A stretch of 64,000 nucleotides of DNA from Paraburkholderia sprentiae WSM5005 (GCF_001865575.2 NZ_CP017562.2:1550001-1614000); one strand, 5' to 3'. Positions 8,449-17,589 are shown, counted from the first letter of the stretch. Numbers and translations: made by a program. Notes: generated by a model not told the origin, from the letters alone.

Positions 8449-9450
8449 TCACTGGATCCTCACGACGACCTTGCCCTTGGCGCGTCCCTGGGCCAGGTAT
8501 TCAAGCGCCTCCTTCGCTTGCTCAAACGGAAACACCTTGTCAATCACTGGACGAACCTGTTCTGACTTGAGGAGTTCGCCAATTTCGGCGAGCTGGTTTC
8601 CATCGGGGCGCACGAAGAGAAACGAATAGGCCACATCGCGCTTTTTCGCGAGCCGCATGATCTTGCGGCTCATTAGCCCGAATACCCATGTCAGAATAAA
8701 GTTCAGCCCGCGAGCACGGGCGAACGCTGCGTCCAGCGGCCCGATCAGAGACACGATCTTGCTCCCCGGTTTGAGGATGCCCATGGATTTTTCAATCGCA
8801 TCACCTCTGAGAGTGCCGAGCGCGACGTCGTAGCCGTGCAGCACTTTTTCGAACTCCTGCTTCTTATAGTCGACGACTTCGTCCGCGCCCAGACGGGTTA
8901 CCAGTTGGACATTGCCCGTACTGGTGGTCGTTCCCACCGTGGCGCCGAAGTACTTTGCCAGCTGGATCGCAAACGTGCCAATACCGCCAGCCCCTGCGGG
9001 GACGAACACCTTCTGGCCAGCTCGAAGATTGGCGCGCTCCTTCAACGCCTGCCAGGAGGTGAGCCCGACCATCGGAACGGCGGCAGCCTGCACAAAGTCC
9101 AGGTTGACCGGCTTCGACGCGGCAACGCTCTCCGGCACCGCCGCGAATTCGGCGATCGAGCCTCTACCGAGATCGAAGAGGCTGGCAAAGACTGCATCGC
9201 CCGGCTTGAAACGCGTCACGCGGCTGCCGACCTCAGTCACCACACCAGCAATATCGCTGCCGAGCGTGGCCGGCAAGTCGAACTTGAGGACGGGCTTGAA
9301 CGTTCCCGCCGGAATCATGTTGTCGATTGGGTTCAAGCCCGCCGCGTGGACCTGGACCAACAGTTCATCAGGCTTTAGCGTTGGGCGAGGCACTTCGGCG
9401 AACCCGATCTCGGGCGACTTGGCATAGCGTTTGAAGGTCAGTGCTTTCAT
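8449..9450 (-). CDS. NADP-dependent zinc-free alcohol dehydrogenase/quinone oxidoreductase family protein
   Basis: A 333-residue medium-chain dehydrogenase/reductase of the quinone oxidoreductase type. The GroES-like N-terminal half includes DELLVQVHAAGLNPIDNMIPAG. The Rossmann domain has the nucleotide-binding motif VFVPAGAGGIGTFAIQLAKYFGA. The catalytic zinc ligands of true alcohol dehydrogenases are absent, as usual for this branch. It would reduce an activated double bond or quinone with NADPH. It is the last gene of a four-gene minus-strand operon with a hydrolase, an SDR and an Old Yellow Enzyme, fitting a role in handling electrophilic carbonyl compounds. Confidence 0.85.
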   Translation of the reverse strand: MKALTFKRYAKSPEIGFAEVPRPTLKPDELLVQVHAAGLNPIDNMIPAGTFKPVLKFDLPATLGSDIAGVVTEVGSRVTRFKPGDAVFASLFDLGRGSIAEFAAVPESVAASKPVNLDFVQAAAVPMVGLTSWQALKERANLRAGQKVFVPAGAGGIGTFAIQLAKYFGATVGTTTSTGNVQLVTRLGADEVVDYKKQEFEKVLHGYDVALGTLRGDAIEKSMGILKPGSKIVSLIGPLDAAFARARGLNFILTWVFGLMSRKIMRLAKKRDVAYSFLFVRPDGNQLAEIGELLKSEQVRPVIDKVFPFEQAKEALEYLAQGRAKGKVVVRIQ

Positions 9451-9497
9451 GGTGTTCTAGATTCAATGTTGGATATCTGTCGCTGACCGTGAAGGAT

Positions 9498-10328
9498 TCA
9501 TTGCGCCAGAAACGCTAGTGCTTTGGTCACGAAGTCGGCGTGATACTGGAAGATGGCTCCGTGCCCGGCGTCCTCATAAATGACGAGCTGCGCGTTGGGA
9601 ATGCGGCGGGCCATGTCGTGGCTCAGGGCGGTGGGCACCATGATGTCGTTGTCTCCATTGGCGATCAGGACAGGCATCAGCAGGCGGGTGAGGTCCTGCG
9701 GCACCTGCTGGCCCCAGGCCTTGATCGCCTTGAGGTGGCGAAGCAACGCGCGGGGTGTCGGCCCCTTGTCGCGCCCCGCCTTGCGTTCCTTCAGCCTCTT
9801 CAGGAATGCGCTCGCTGCCTGCCGGCCGTTGGTTGTGGAAGTGAAGAACAGATACGTCTTGGGATCGCGCATCGTCACGAGGCCCTTGAGCATCAGTGGC
9901 CAGGACGTGGCCCCCACGCGATCGATGCCCTGACCGCCCGCGGGCCCCGTGCCTGTGAGGATGAGCCTATGCACCAAGTCCGGCGCCTTTAGCGCCACGT
10001 CCTGCGCCACGAAGCCGCCGAGCGAAAAGCCGAGCAGATTGACCTGATCGAAGCCCATCGCGCGGATCAACGCGATGGTGTCGCGCGCCATCTCGTCCAC
10101 GGTCTCCGACGCGATGCCGCCGGACCGACCGATTCCCCGGTAGTCGATCGCAATAACGCGTTGCTTGCGGGCCAGGCCATCGACGATGCGCGGGTCGAAG
10201 TTGTCCAGCACGGCGCCCCAGTGATTGAGGAGGATCAGCGGGACGCCGCCATGCGGGCCGAGTTCGCGATAAGCGAAGGCGGTTCCATCCGCCCTGACCT
10301 GGTTGTTCTGTGCGTGGGCATAGGACAT
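9498..10328 (-). CDS. Alpha/beta hydrolase
   Basis: A 276-residue soluble alpha/beta-hydrolase-fold protein. The oxyanion region is LILLNHWGAVLDNFDPR (HG-type loop changed to HW). The nucleophile elbow is NLLGFSLGGFVAQD with the catalytic serine in GFSLGG, the acid is in LIANGDNDIMVP, and the catalytic histidine is in YEDAGHGAIFQ. The complete triad suggests an active esterase or C-C hydrolase; the substrate cannot be told. It starts three bases after the SDR stop codon, so the two are co-translated. Confidence 0.85.
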   Translation of the reverse strand: MSYAHAQNNQVRADGTAFAYRELGPHGGVPLILLNHWGAVLDNFDPRIVDGLARKQRVIAIDYRGIGRSGGIASETVDEMARDTIALIRAMGFDQVNLLGFSLGGFVAQDVALKAPDLVHRLILTGTGPAGGQGIDRVGATSWPLMLKGLVTMRDPKTYLFFTSTTNGRQAASAFLKRLKERKAGRDKGPTPRALLRHLKAIKAWGQQVPQDLTRLLMPVLIANGDNDIMVPTALSHDMARRIPNAQLVIYEDAGHGAIFQYHADFVTKALAFLAQ

Positions 10329-10331
10329 TGA

Positions 10332-11120
10332 TCAAGCTTGCGCCCGATAGCGATCGGCCGCGTGCGCTTGTCGAATGTCCGACAGCAGCCCTTGACGCGC
10401 GCCATCCAGCGTCTCCCAGCGCGCGGCCACGTGCAGCGGCGGAATCGTGACCAGTTCGCGGCGGTCGAATCCGACCAGTGCAGCATCGACCAGTTCGCCG
10501 ACCTCCATCACCTCGGGGAGTGCGTTGACGTCGATGCCGGCGCGCTCCCAGATCTCCGTACGGGTCGTCGCCGGCAGCACCGCCTGCACGTAGACGCCCT
10601 TGGGCGACAACTCCAGGTTCAGGCCCTGCGACAGGAACAGCACGAAGGCCTTGGTGGCGCCGTAGATCGACATGCCGAACTCTGGCGCGAAACCCACCAC
10701 CGAGCCGATGTTGACGATCGCGCCAGTACCCGATTGCACGAAGCGCGGAGCGACCGCGGCGGCGAGCCGCGTGAGCGCCGTGGTATTGAGCGCGATCAGG
10801 CGTTCGATGCCCTCAGCGGTCTGCTGCACGAAGCCGCCCGACTGAGCCGCCCCGGCGTTGTTGATGAGGATACCTATGCGAGCGTCGTCGCGCAGGCGAG
10901 TCTCGACCGCGGTCAGATCCGCAGGCTGGGTTAGGTCGGCCTGCAGCACTTCGACGGCCACACCGCTTTCTTCGCGCAGGCGCGCGGCCAGCGTATCGAG
11001 CCGCGCCTTGTCGCGTGCAACCAGCACGAGGTCGTGGCCGCGGCGAGCGAAGCGCTCGGCGTAGGTGGCGCCGATGCCGGAGGAGGCGCCGGTGATGAGA
11101 ACAGTCGGAAGCGTGGTCAT
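10332..11120 (-). CDS. Short-chain dehydrogenase/reductase (SDR)
   Basis: A 262-residue classical SDR. The cofactor motif TGASSGIG sits at residues 11-18, the NNAG motif (LINNAGAAQSG) follows near residue 85, and the active-site YGATK tetrad lies at about residue 156, preceded by a serine in the VNIGSVVGF strand. It should oxidise or reduce an alcohol/carbonyl with NAD(P). It is the second gene of the minus-strand operon headed by the Old Yellow Enzyme gene, with a 53-base gap upstream and a 3-base gap downstream. Confidence 0.88.
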   Translation of the reverse strand: MTTLPTVLITGASSGIGATYAERFARRGHDLVLVARDKARLDTLAARLREESGVAVEVLQADLTQPADLTAVETRLRDDARIGILINNAGAAQSGGFVQQTAEGIERLIALNTTALTRLAAAVAPRFVQSGTGAIVNIGSVVGFAPEFGMSIYGATKAFVLFLSQGLNLELSPKGVYVQAVLPATTRTEIWERAGIDVNALPEVMEVGELVDAALVGFDRRELVTIPPLHVAARWETLDGARQGLLSDIRQAHAADRYRAQA

Positions 11121-11173
11121 GAGTTAATTCCTTTGCAAGAGAGGTTCGGACGCGGACGCAAGCAGCGCGCGCG

Positions 11174-12256
11174 TCAGGCGGCAATGGTCGGGTAGTCGGT
11201 GTAGCCGGCAGCGCCGCCACCATAGAGCGTGGCGAAGTCGGGCTGGGCCAGCGCTGCGCCGGTCTTCAGGCGTTCGACCAGGTCGGGGTTGCCGATGAAG
11301 GCACGGCCGAAGGCGAACAGGTCAGCCTTACCCTCGTTGAGCCCGGCGGCAGCGAGTCCCAGGTCGTAGCCGTTGTTGGCCAGGTAGGTTTGCCTGAACC
11401 GGCGGCGCAGCGCGTCGTAGTCGAACGGCGCGACATCGCGCGGGCCGCCCGTCGCACCCTCGACCACGTGCAGATAGACGATGCCCAGCGCGCTGAGTTG
11501 CCCGGCGATGTAGTCGTACTGCGGCTGAGGATCGCTGCTCGAGATGCCGTTTGCGGGCGACACCGGCGAGATGCGCACACCGGTGCGATCGGCGCCGATT
11601 TCTTCCGCCACGGCGGCGACGACTTCCAGTAACAGGCGCGCACGGTTCTCGACCGAGCCGCCGTAGGCGTCAGTGCGCTGATTCGCACCGTCCTTGATGA
11701 ACTGCTCGAGCAGGTAGCCGTTGGCACCGTGGATCTCGACGCCGTCGAAACCGGCGGCCATGGCATTGGCCGCGGCACGACGAAAGTCGCCAACGATGCC
11801 CGGCAATTCGTCGAGTTCGAGGGCGCGTGGCGGCGACACGTCGGCAAAGCCGTTGTTGACGAAGGTCTTCGTCGCCGCACGGATGGCCGAAGGCGCGACC
11901 GGCGCTGCGCCGCCAGGCTGGACATCGACGTGCGAAACACGGCCGACGTGCCAGAGCTGCGCAAAGATGCGCGCACCCTTGGCATGCACAGCCTCGGTGA
12001 CCTTGCGCCAGCCGGCGATTTGCTCGAGCGTGTACAGGCCCGGCGTGTCCTGATAGCCCTGAGCCTGGCGCGACACCTGAGTGGCCTCCGTGATGATCAG
12101 GCCGGCCGAGGCGCGCTGGGCGTAGTAGGTCGCGGCCAGTTCGCTGGGCACCAGGCCCGCGCCTGCGCGATTGCGGGTCAGCGGTGCCATGACAACGCGA
12201 TTGGCGAGTGTCAGGCGGCCAAGGACGTAGGGCTCGAAAAGCGTCTTTTCGGTCAT
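11174..12256 (-). CDS. nemA: Alkene reductase of the Old Yellow Enzyme family (NemA-like)
   Basis: A 360-residue FMN-dependent ene-reductase. Seen are the N-terminal LTLANRVVMAPLTRNRA FMN loop, EATQVSRQAQGYQDTPGLYT, GARIFAQLWHVGRVSH, the family hallmark in DGVEIHGANGYLLEQF followed by GGSVENRARLLLEV, and the C-terminal ADLFAFGRAFIGNPDLVERL. Length and motifs match NemA/XenB-type enzymes, which reduce activated C=C bonds, nitro compounds and N-ethylmaleimide with NAD(P)H. It heads the operon and is divergent from a TetR gene, mirroring the nemRA arrangement, so electrophile-inducible expression is inferred. Confidence 0.92.
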   Translation of the reverse strand: MTEKTLFEPYVLGRLTLANRVVMAPLTRNRAGAGLVPSELAATYYAQRASAGLIITEATQVSRQAQGYQDTPGLYTLEQIAGWRKVTEAVHAKGARIFAQLWHVGRVSHVDVQPGGAAPVAPSAIRAATKTFVNNGFADVSPPRALELDELPGIVGDFRRAAANAMAAGFDGVEIHGANGYLLEQFIKDGANQRTDAYGGSVENRARLLLEVVAAVAEEIGADRTGVRISPVSPANGISSSDPQPQYDYIAGQLSALGIVYLHVVEGATGGPRDVAPFDYDALRRRFRQTYLANNGYDLGLAAAGLNEGKADLFAFGRAFIGNPDLVERLKTGAALAQPDFATLYGGGAAGYTDYPTIAA

Positions 12257-12289
12257 GTTGCGTCAGCTTCTGGGGTTGGAATGGCGCCA

Positions 12290-12350
12290 ATAATGACGAT
12301 CATAATCTAACCTGTCAAGGTTTTGATGACGACCGACATCAATGTATAAT
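12290..12350. promoter_or_regulatory. Overlapping divergent promoters and operator of the nemA-like operon and tetR gene
   Basis: On the minus strand a promoter TTGACA (12318-12313), 17-base spacer and CATTAT (12295-12290) points to the alkene reductase gene. On the plus strand TTGATG (12323-12328), 16-base spacer and TATAAT (12345-12350) points to the TetR gene. The inverted repeat AACCT-GTCA-AGGTT (12309-12322) covers the minus-strand -35 box and abuts the plus-strand one. A second one, TTGATG-8-CATCAA (12323-12342), fills the spacer of the plus promoter. A repressor bound here would silence both directions. Confidence 0.7.
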
Positions 12351-12387
12351 TAAGCCTTCGCAGACATGCACTCACAGTGGTCAGGAA

Positions 12388-13002
12388 ATGAAGATCACCA
12401 AGGCACAGGCGCAGGCCAACCGGGAACGCGTCGTCGAGACGGCGTCGAAGCTGTTTCGGGAGCGCGGCTACGATGGGGTTGGCGTTGCCGATCTGATGGC
12501 CGCAGCCGGCTTCACGCACGGCGGCTTCTACAAGCAGTTCCGCTCCAAGGCCGATCTGATGGCGGAATCGGCGGCCTGCGGCATCGCGCAGACGGTGGCG
12601 CTGAGCGCAGGTGTGGAGGCGCCCGAGTTCGTGCGGTATTACGTTTCTCGCGAGCACCGCGACACCCGCGCGACCGGTTGCACGATGGCCGCACTGGGCG
12701 GGGATGCCGCGCGTCAGCCGGAAGCGGTCCGGGCCACGTTTGCGGCGGGCATTGAAAGCCTGCTGGCTGCGCTGAGCCCCGACGGTACTGCATCGGACGG
12801 CGCGGATCCGGCCCAGGCGCGCGCCAGGGCCCTCGACATACTGGCGCACACGGTGGGCGCCATTATCATGTCGCGGGCATGTCCGGACGACTCGCCGCTG
12901 GCGGACGAAATCCTGGCGGTTTGTCGCGACGAGATTCTTGCGTCACTGAGCCAGTCCGCGAAATCGCCGGTGCAAGCGCGTGTCGACAGTGGCGGCGCCT
13001 AG
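12388..13002 (+). CDS. TetR/AcrR-family repressor
   Basis: A 204-residue TetR-family regulator. ATG 12388 is chosen because the helix-turn-helix domain starts right after it (ANRERVVETASKLFRERGYDGVGVADLMAAAGFTHGGFYKQF read in parts). Upstream in-frame residues show no family resemblance and lie across the promoter. The C-terminal ligand domain has TGCTMAALGGDAARQ, typical of the NemR/AcuR-like branch; the single cysteine in that segment (TGCTM) could be a redox or electrophile sensor, by analogy. Divergent from the Old Yellow Enzyme operon and therefore its probable repressor. Confidence 0.88.
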   Translation: MKITKAQAQANRERVVETASKLFRERGYDGVGVADLMAAAGFTHGGFYKQFRSKADLMAESAACGIAQTVALSAGVEAPEFVRYYVSREHRDTRATGCTMAALGGDAARQPEAVRATFAAGIESLLAALSPDGTASDGADPAQARARALDILAHTVGAIIMSRACPDDSPLADEILAVCRDEILASLSQSAKSPVQARVDSGGA

Positions 13003-13170
13003 CCACGCCGTGCAACAACAAGGTAGCCGGTTCCGACTGTGGGCAATGCGGTTGTCGCACGTACGCGCCGTAAATTAGCCGCGCGCTTTGTCTTTGCACT
13101 GCCGGTAGCTCGACCGGCAGCGACGGGTCGACAAGTACCCTTCCTCACAAACCCCCGAAGCTCCCCCCAA

Positions 13171-13207
13171 AAAAGCGGCAACCGTGCGATGCAGGGTTGC
13201 CGCTTTT
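13171..13207. terminator. Bidirectional intrinsic terminator
   Basis: A perfect 13-base stem, AAAAGCGGCAACC (13171-13183) and GGTTGCCGCTTTT (13195-13207), with an 11-base loop. A run of A before and T after makes it a terminator in both directions. It ends the tetR transcript and the cytochrome c operon, which converge here. The rest of 13003-13231 has only a short hairpin (CTGCCGGT/ACCGGCAG, 13099-13120). Confidence 0.85.
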
Positions 13208-13231
13208 ACATTCACTGCACTGACCGATCGA

Positions 13232-14503
13232 TCACCGCGCTGTCTGCGTCGACTGCCGTAACTTCGCGACCTCCGCCGCACCGAGCGCCGGTGCGCCGTT
13301 GTTCCAGCCCGCGCGCACGAAGCTCAGCACGTCGGCGATCTGCCGATCGTCGAGCACCACCGCGAAGCCCGGCATCGGGAACGGCGACGGCAGCCCGTTG
13401 ATCACCAGATCGCCGGTGCCGTTCAGCGTCACGTTGATCAACGACGACGCGTCCTTCGCGAGCACGTTCGGATTGCCGGCGAGCGGCGCGAGCATCGGCG
13501 CGAAACCGCGTCCGTCGACGCCGTGGCAATGCATGCAATACGCGGTATAGACGCGCGCGCCGGCATCGTTCGCGGGGCGCTCGAGCGACACCTTCGTCGC
13601 CTGCGGATCGTAGGTATAGGGCGGCGCGCCGTTGCCGCCCGCCGGCGGCAGCGACTTCAGATACGTCGAAATCGCCGCGACGTCCTGATCGTTCATGGCT
13701 TGCGTGCTGTTGTTGATTACGCTCGTCATGGCGCCGAACGCCGACGCATGGCGATTCGCGCCGGTCTTCAGGAACGTGCGCAGATCCTCGTCGCTCCAGC
13801 GGCCGAGCCCGGTGTTGTGCTCGCCGGTCAAGTTCGACGCGAACCAGCCGTCGAGCACCGCGCCGCTCAGGAACGCGCTGCCGCTTTCGTCGAGCGCGCT
13901 TTCCTGGAACGCGACGCCGCGCGGCGTATGGCACGATCCGCAATGCCCGAGCCCTTGCACCAGATACGCGCCGCGATTCCACGCGACGTCCTTGCCCGGC
14001 TTGTCGCGATACACGCCCTTCTCGAGAAACGCCATGTTCCAGAATCTCAGCGGCCAGCGCATGCTCAGCGGCCATTTGATGTCGGACTCGCGATTCACCT
14101 GCCGCACCGGCGCGACGCCGTGCATGAAGAACGCGTACAGCGCCTTCGCGTCGTCGTCGCTGACCTTCGCGTAGGACGGATACGGCATCGCCGGATACAG
14201 GTTGTGACCGTCTTTCGCGACGCCCTCGCGCAGTGCCCGCGCGAAGTCCGCTTCCGTGTAGCCGCCGATGCCGGTCTGCGCGTCGGGCGTGATGTTGGTC
14301 ACGTAGATGCGGCCCATCGGCGTGTTCATCGGCAGGCCGCCGGCAAACGGTTTGCCTTTCGGCGCGGTATGGCAGGCCGCGCAATCGCCGAGTCGAGCGA
14401 GATAGGCGCCGCGTTGCACGAGTGTTTGATCGGCGGCAGCGTTTGCGAGAATCGGCAATGCGACGCACAACACCGCGCCGAGACCCTTCAGCATGTTTTT
14501 CAT
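13232..14503 (-). CDS. Triheme cytochrome c, electron-accepting subunit of molybdenum hydroxylase
   Basis: A 423-residue exported protein with three haem c attachment motifs: CAACH near residue 41, CGSCH near residue 190 and CMHCH near residue 330. This is the classic three-domain layout of alcohol/aldehyde dehydrogenase cytochrome subunits. A signal peptide ends at ILANAAA. The gene lies 17 bases after the Mo-subunit stop with an AAAGGAG ribosome binding site. In this family the cytochrome passes electrons from the periplasmic Mo/Fe-S enzyme to the respiratory chain. It is the last gene of the operon, followed by the 13171-13207 terminator. Confidence 0.92.
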   Translation of the reverse strand: MKNMLKGLGAVLCVALPILANAAADQTLVQRGAYLARLGDCAACHTAPKGKPFAGGLPMNTPMGRIYVTNITPDAQTGIGGYTEADFARALREGVAKDGHNLYPAMPYPSYAKVSDDDAKALYAFFMHGVAPVRQVNRESDIKWPLSMRWPLRFWNMAFLEKGVYRDKPGKDVAWNRGAYLVQGLGHCGSCHTPRGVAFQESALDESGSAFLSGAVLDGWFASNLTGEHNTGLGRWSDEDLRTFLKTGANRHASAFGAMTSVINNSTQAMNDQDVAAISTYLKSLPPAGGNGAPPYTYDPQATKVSLERPANDAGARVYTAYCMHCHGVDGRGFAPMLAPLAGNPNVLAKDASSLINVTLNGTGDLVINGLPSPFPMPGFAVVLDDRQIADVLSFVRAGWNNGAPALGAAEVAKLRQSTQTAR

Positions 14504-14520
14504 GTCGGGCTCCTTTTGCG

Positions 14521-16773
14521 TCAGGCGCTGTGCAGTTGACGGCCAACCGGCAGTTGCCGCAGCCGCTTGCCGGTGGCCGCATAGATCGCGTTGGTCAGCG
14601 CGGGCATGAGCGCCGCGGTGCCGGGCTCGCCGATACCGCCGGGCGCCTCGCCACTCTTCACGATATGCACGTCGACCGGCGGGGTCTGGTGGATGCGCAG
14701 AATCCGATAATCGGTGAAGTTGTTCTGCTCGACGCGGCCGTCCTTGATCGTGATCTCGCTATACAGCGCGCCCGTGATGCCGAAGATGATGCCGCCCTGC
14801 ACCTGCGCCTCGATCGTGTTCGGATTGACGAACATCCCGCAATCGACCGCGCAGTTGACGCGCTTGACCGTCACCTCGCCCTGCTCGACCGCGACCTCGA
14901 CGACGATCGCCAAAAAGCTGCCGAACGCGTGCATCACCGAGACGCCGCGCCCTTGCCCCTGCGGCAGCGCGCTGCCCCAGTTGCCGGCTTGCGCGGCCAC
15001 ATTGAGCACGTTCAGCGCGCGCGGCGATTTGCCGAGCAGATCGCGCCGATACTGCACCGGATCGATCTTCGCGTGCGCGGCGAGTTCGTCGATAAAACTC
15101 TCGACCACGAACGTGCCGCGCGTCGCCCCGACGCCGCGCCAGAACGCGGTGGGTACCGCGTGCGGCTCGACGCGCACGTAGTCGACCAGCTGGTTCGGCA
15201 GGTCGTACGGCAGATCGGCGGCGACTTCCACGGCGTCAGGATCGACTCCATTCTTGAACGCGGGCGGCGCGAAGCGCGCCATGATCGACGAACCGGCAAT
15301 GCGGTGCTGCCACGCGATCGGTTTGCCGTTCGCGTCGAGCCCGGCCGAGATCGTGTCGTAGTAATACGGCCGGTACATGTCATGCTGGATGTCTTCTTCG
15401 CGTGTCCATAGCACCTTGACCGGCGTCGACACGTGTTTGCCGACCTTCACGGCCTGCGTGACCATGTCGGTTTCGAGGCGCCGCCCGAAACCGCCGCCGA
15501 TCAGATGGTTGTGCACGATGATCTTGTCGGCAGGCAAGCCTGTGACCGCGACCGCCGCATCGACGACGCGCGTCGGCACCTGCGAGCCGAGCCAGATTTC
15601 GCACGCGTCGCCGCGCACGTGGACCGTGGCGTTGGCCGGCTCCATCGTGGCGTGCGCGAGAAACGGCTGCTGGTAGACCGCGTCGACGCGCGACTTCGCG
15701 TCGCCGAACGCGCGGCCGACATCGCCGTCCTTGCGTGCCACCGCGCCGCCGTGTTGCGAGGCCGCAGCGAGATCGTCGACGATGCGCTTCATCGATAGCT
15801 GCGCGCCCGCGCCTTCGTTCCACTTGATGTCGAGCGCCTGCAGGCCGCGTTTCGCGGCCCACGTATGAGCGCCGATCACCGCGACCGCGTTGTCGAGCTT
15901 GATGACCTCGCGCACGCCGGGGATCGTCTTCGCATGCGTATCGTCGACGCTCGCGAGCGTGCCGCCGAACACGGGACAGTTCGCGATCGCCGCGTAGACC
16001 ATGGCGGGCAAGCGCACGTCGAGACCGAACTGCGCGGTGCCGTCGACTTTTTCCGGCGAATCCAGACGCCTGACCGGCGTGCCGATCAGCTTGAAATCCT
16101 TCGGATCTTTCAACGGCACGTTCCGCGGCGCGGGCAGCGCGGAGGCCGCCTGCGCGAGCTGACCATAGGTCGCGCTGCGATTGCTCGCCGCGTGGATCAC
16201 CTGAGCGGCCTGCGCATGGCAACTGGACGGATCGACCTGCCACTGCTGCGCGGCGGCGTTGATCAGCAGCACGCGCGCTGTCGCGCCCGCGCGACGCATC
16301 GGCTCCCACGCGAAGCGGATCGACGTCGACCCACCGGTCAACTGCCCGCCGAGCAGCGGGTCCTTGAACAGCTGTTCGTTCGGTGGCGCATGATCGAGCG
16401 TGACTGCGTCGAGCGGCACTTCGAGTTCCTCGGCGATCAGCATCGGAATCGACGTATAGACGCCCTGCCCCATCTCGACCTTCGGCATCACGAGCGTCAC
16501 CTTGCCGGCGGTGTCGATCTGGATGAACGCGTTCGGCGCGAACACGCCGCTCTGCGGCGCCTCGTTCGCGTCGCCGCCGATCACGCTGTTGCCCGCCTTC
16601 CGATCCTCGCTCGCGGCCGGCATGCTGAAGCCGAGCAGCAGACCGCCGCCGGCCGCGGCGCCCACTGTCACGCCGAATTTGAGGAAGCTGCGCCGCGAGA
16701 TGCCGCTTACCTGCCGCGTGTCGGTGTCCGACGGCTGCGCGCCGTTCTGTGCATCGAGCAATCCTTGGGACAT
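14521..16773 (-). CDS. Molybdopterin-binding subunit of xanthine-dehydrogenase-family oxidoreductase (IorB-like)
   Basis: A 750-residue large subunit of a two-part molybdenum hydroxylase. The Tat signal RRSFLKFGVTVGAAAGGGLLLG near residue 25 (twin arginine followed by FLK) indicates export of the folded enzyme. Other landmarks are KVEMGQGVYTSIPMLIAEEL, GGGFGRRLETDMV, and the C-terminal GEAPGGIGEPGTA, which contains the catalytic glutamate of the family. ATG 16773 is taken because it places the Tat motif correctly and lies one base after the 2Fe-2S subunit stop. The likely activity is oxidation of an aldehyde or N-heteroaromatic; isoquinoline, nicotinate and aldehyde oxidoreductases share this architecture. 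The true substrate is unknown. Confidence 0.92.
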   Translation of the reverse strand: MSQGLLDAQNGAQPSDTDTRQVSGISRRSFLKFGVTVGAAAGGGLLLGFSMPAASEDRKAGNSVIGGDANEAPQSGVFAPNAFIQIDTAGKVTLVMPKVEMGQGVYTSIPMLIAEELEVPLDAVTLDHAPPNEQLFKDPLLGGQLTGGSTSIRFAWEPMRRAGATARVLLINAAAQQWQVDPSSCHAQAAQVIHAASNRSATYGQLAQAASALPAPRNVPLKDPKDFKLIGTPVRRLDSPEKVDGTAQFGLDVRLPAMVYAAIANCPVFGGTLASVDDTHAKTIPGVREVIKLDNAVAVIGAHTWAAKRGLQALDIKWNEGAGAQLSMKRIVDDLAAASQHGGAVARKDGDVGRAFGDAKSRVDAVYQQPFLAHATMEPANATVHVRGDACEIWLGSQVPTRVVDAAVAVTGLPADKIIVHNHLIGGGFGRRLETDMVTQAVKVGKHVSTPVKVLWTREEDIQHDMYRPYYYDTISAGLDANGKPIAWQHRIAGSSIMARFAPPAFKNGVDPDAVEVAADLPYDLPNQLVDYVRVEPHAVPTAFWRGVGATRGTFVVESFIDELAAHAKIDPVQYRRDLLGKSPRALNVLNVAAQAGNWGSALPQGQGRGVSVMHAFGSFLAIVVEVAVEQGEVTVKRVNCAVDCGMFVNPNTIEAQVQGGIIFGITGALYSEITIKDGRVEQNNFTDYRILRIHQTPPVDVHIVKSGEAPGGIGEPGTAALMPALTNAIYAATGKRLRQLPVGRQLHSA

Positions 16774-16774
16774 G

Positions 16775-17230
16775 TCAGGCCCCCTTCGCGGCGTGCTTGA
16801 TCGCCGCCCGCACGCGATGGTAGGTTCCGCAGCGGCAGATGTTGCCGGCCATCGCGGCATCGATGTCGGCATCGCTCGGATTAGGATTGCGCGCGAGCAG
16901 CGACGCCGCCGACATCACCTGCCCCGACTGACAGTAACCGCATTGCACGACGTCGAGTTCACGCCAGGCCTGCTGCACCTTCTGGCCCGTGGGCGTGGCG
17001 CTGACCGCTTCGATCGTGACGATCTTGCGCTCGCCGACCGCCGCAGCCGGGAACACGCACGAGCGCACCGCGACGCCATCGAGATGCACGGTGCATGCGC
17101 CGCATTGCGCGATGCCGCAGCCGAACTTGGTGCCGGTCAACCCGACGAGATCGCGCAGCACCCACAACAGGGGCATGTCGGGCGGGGCATCGACGGTATG
17201 CGTTTCGCCGTTGATATTGAACGTTGTCAT
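16775..17230 (-). CDS. 2Fe-2S subunit of xanthine-dehydrogenase-family oxidoreductase (IorA-like)
   Basis: A 151-residue small subunit with two [2Fe-2S] clusters. The plant-ferredoxin-like cluster is seen in [20 protein letters not shown], and the second cluster in [13 protein letters not shown] with [18 protein letters not shown] 17230 starts the typical beta strand FNINGE; the longer reading frame upstream has no family resemblance. It passes electrons from the Mo site to the cytochrome subunit encoded downstream. The protein has no own signal peptide and in this family rides out with the Tat-tagged large subunit. It is the first gene of a three-gene operon. Confidence 0.93.
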   Translation of the reverse strand: MTTFNINGETHTVDAPPDMPLLWVLRDLVGLTGTKFGCGIAQCGACTVHLDGVAVRSCVFPAAAVGERKIVTIEAVSATPTGQKVQQAWRELDVVQCGYCQSGQVMSAASLLARNPNPSDADIDAAMAGNICRCGTYHRVRAAIKHAAKGA

Positions 17231-17589
17231 GAGCGGCTCCGGGTGGGGGGTGTCGTTGTGATCACACGGTTTAGCTTGCGACGCCGCACCAGAGCGCGAA
17301 AGGTGCCGGTTTTGTTCGGCACGTCGCGCTAATACGCGATGAAATGCGGCCTGTGATCGAGCGGGTGTCGCCAGAAAACCGGCCGATTGTAGTCGTGTCG
17401 AAAGAAGTTCGCTTTCAGGGTGCCAGGCCGAACGTGGCGTGCTATGCGCGCTGGCTCGCATGTGTCGGTGGGACCGATGCGTTACCATCGACGGATCAAT
17501 CCGTTAGCGTGATCGCGCGACCCGCTGCATCGCACTGCGCGGTGGCGACGCACGATTCCGTCGAGTCACCCCAGCCGCAGGAGCCGCCG
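17231..17589. promoter_or_regulatory. Divergent intergenic region upstream of Mo hydroxylase operon
   Basis: These 359 bases separate the divergent 2Fe-2S and small conserved genes. A hairpin/operator candidate GTGCCG-8-CGGCAC lies at 17303-17322, roughly 75 bases upstream of the hydroxylase start. No confident promoter could be picked. The ribosome binding site AGGAG for the plus-strand gene is at 17579-17583. Confidence 0.35.

Noticed and set aside
13084..13125. tRNA-like fragment with hairpin CTGCCGGT/ACCGGCAG
   Set aside because: Only one stem is present; no acceptor, anticodon or T-arm consensus could be fitted.
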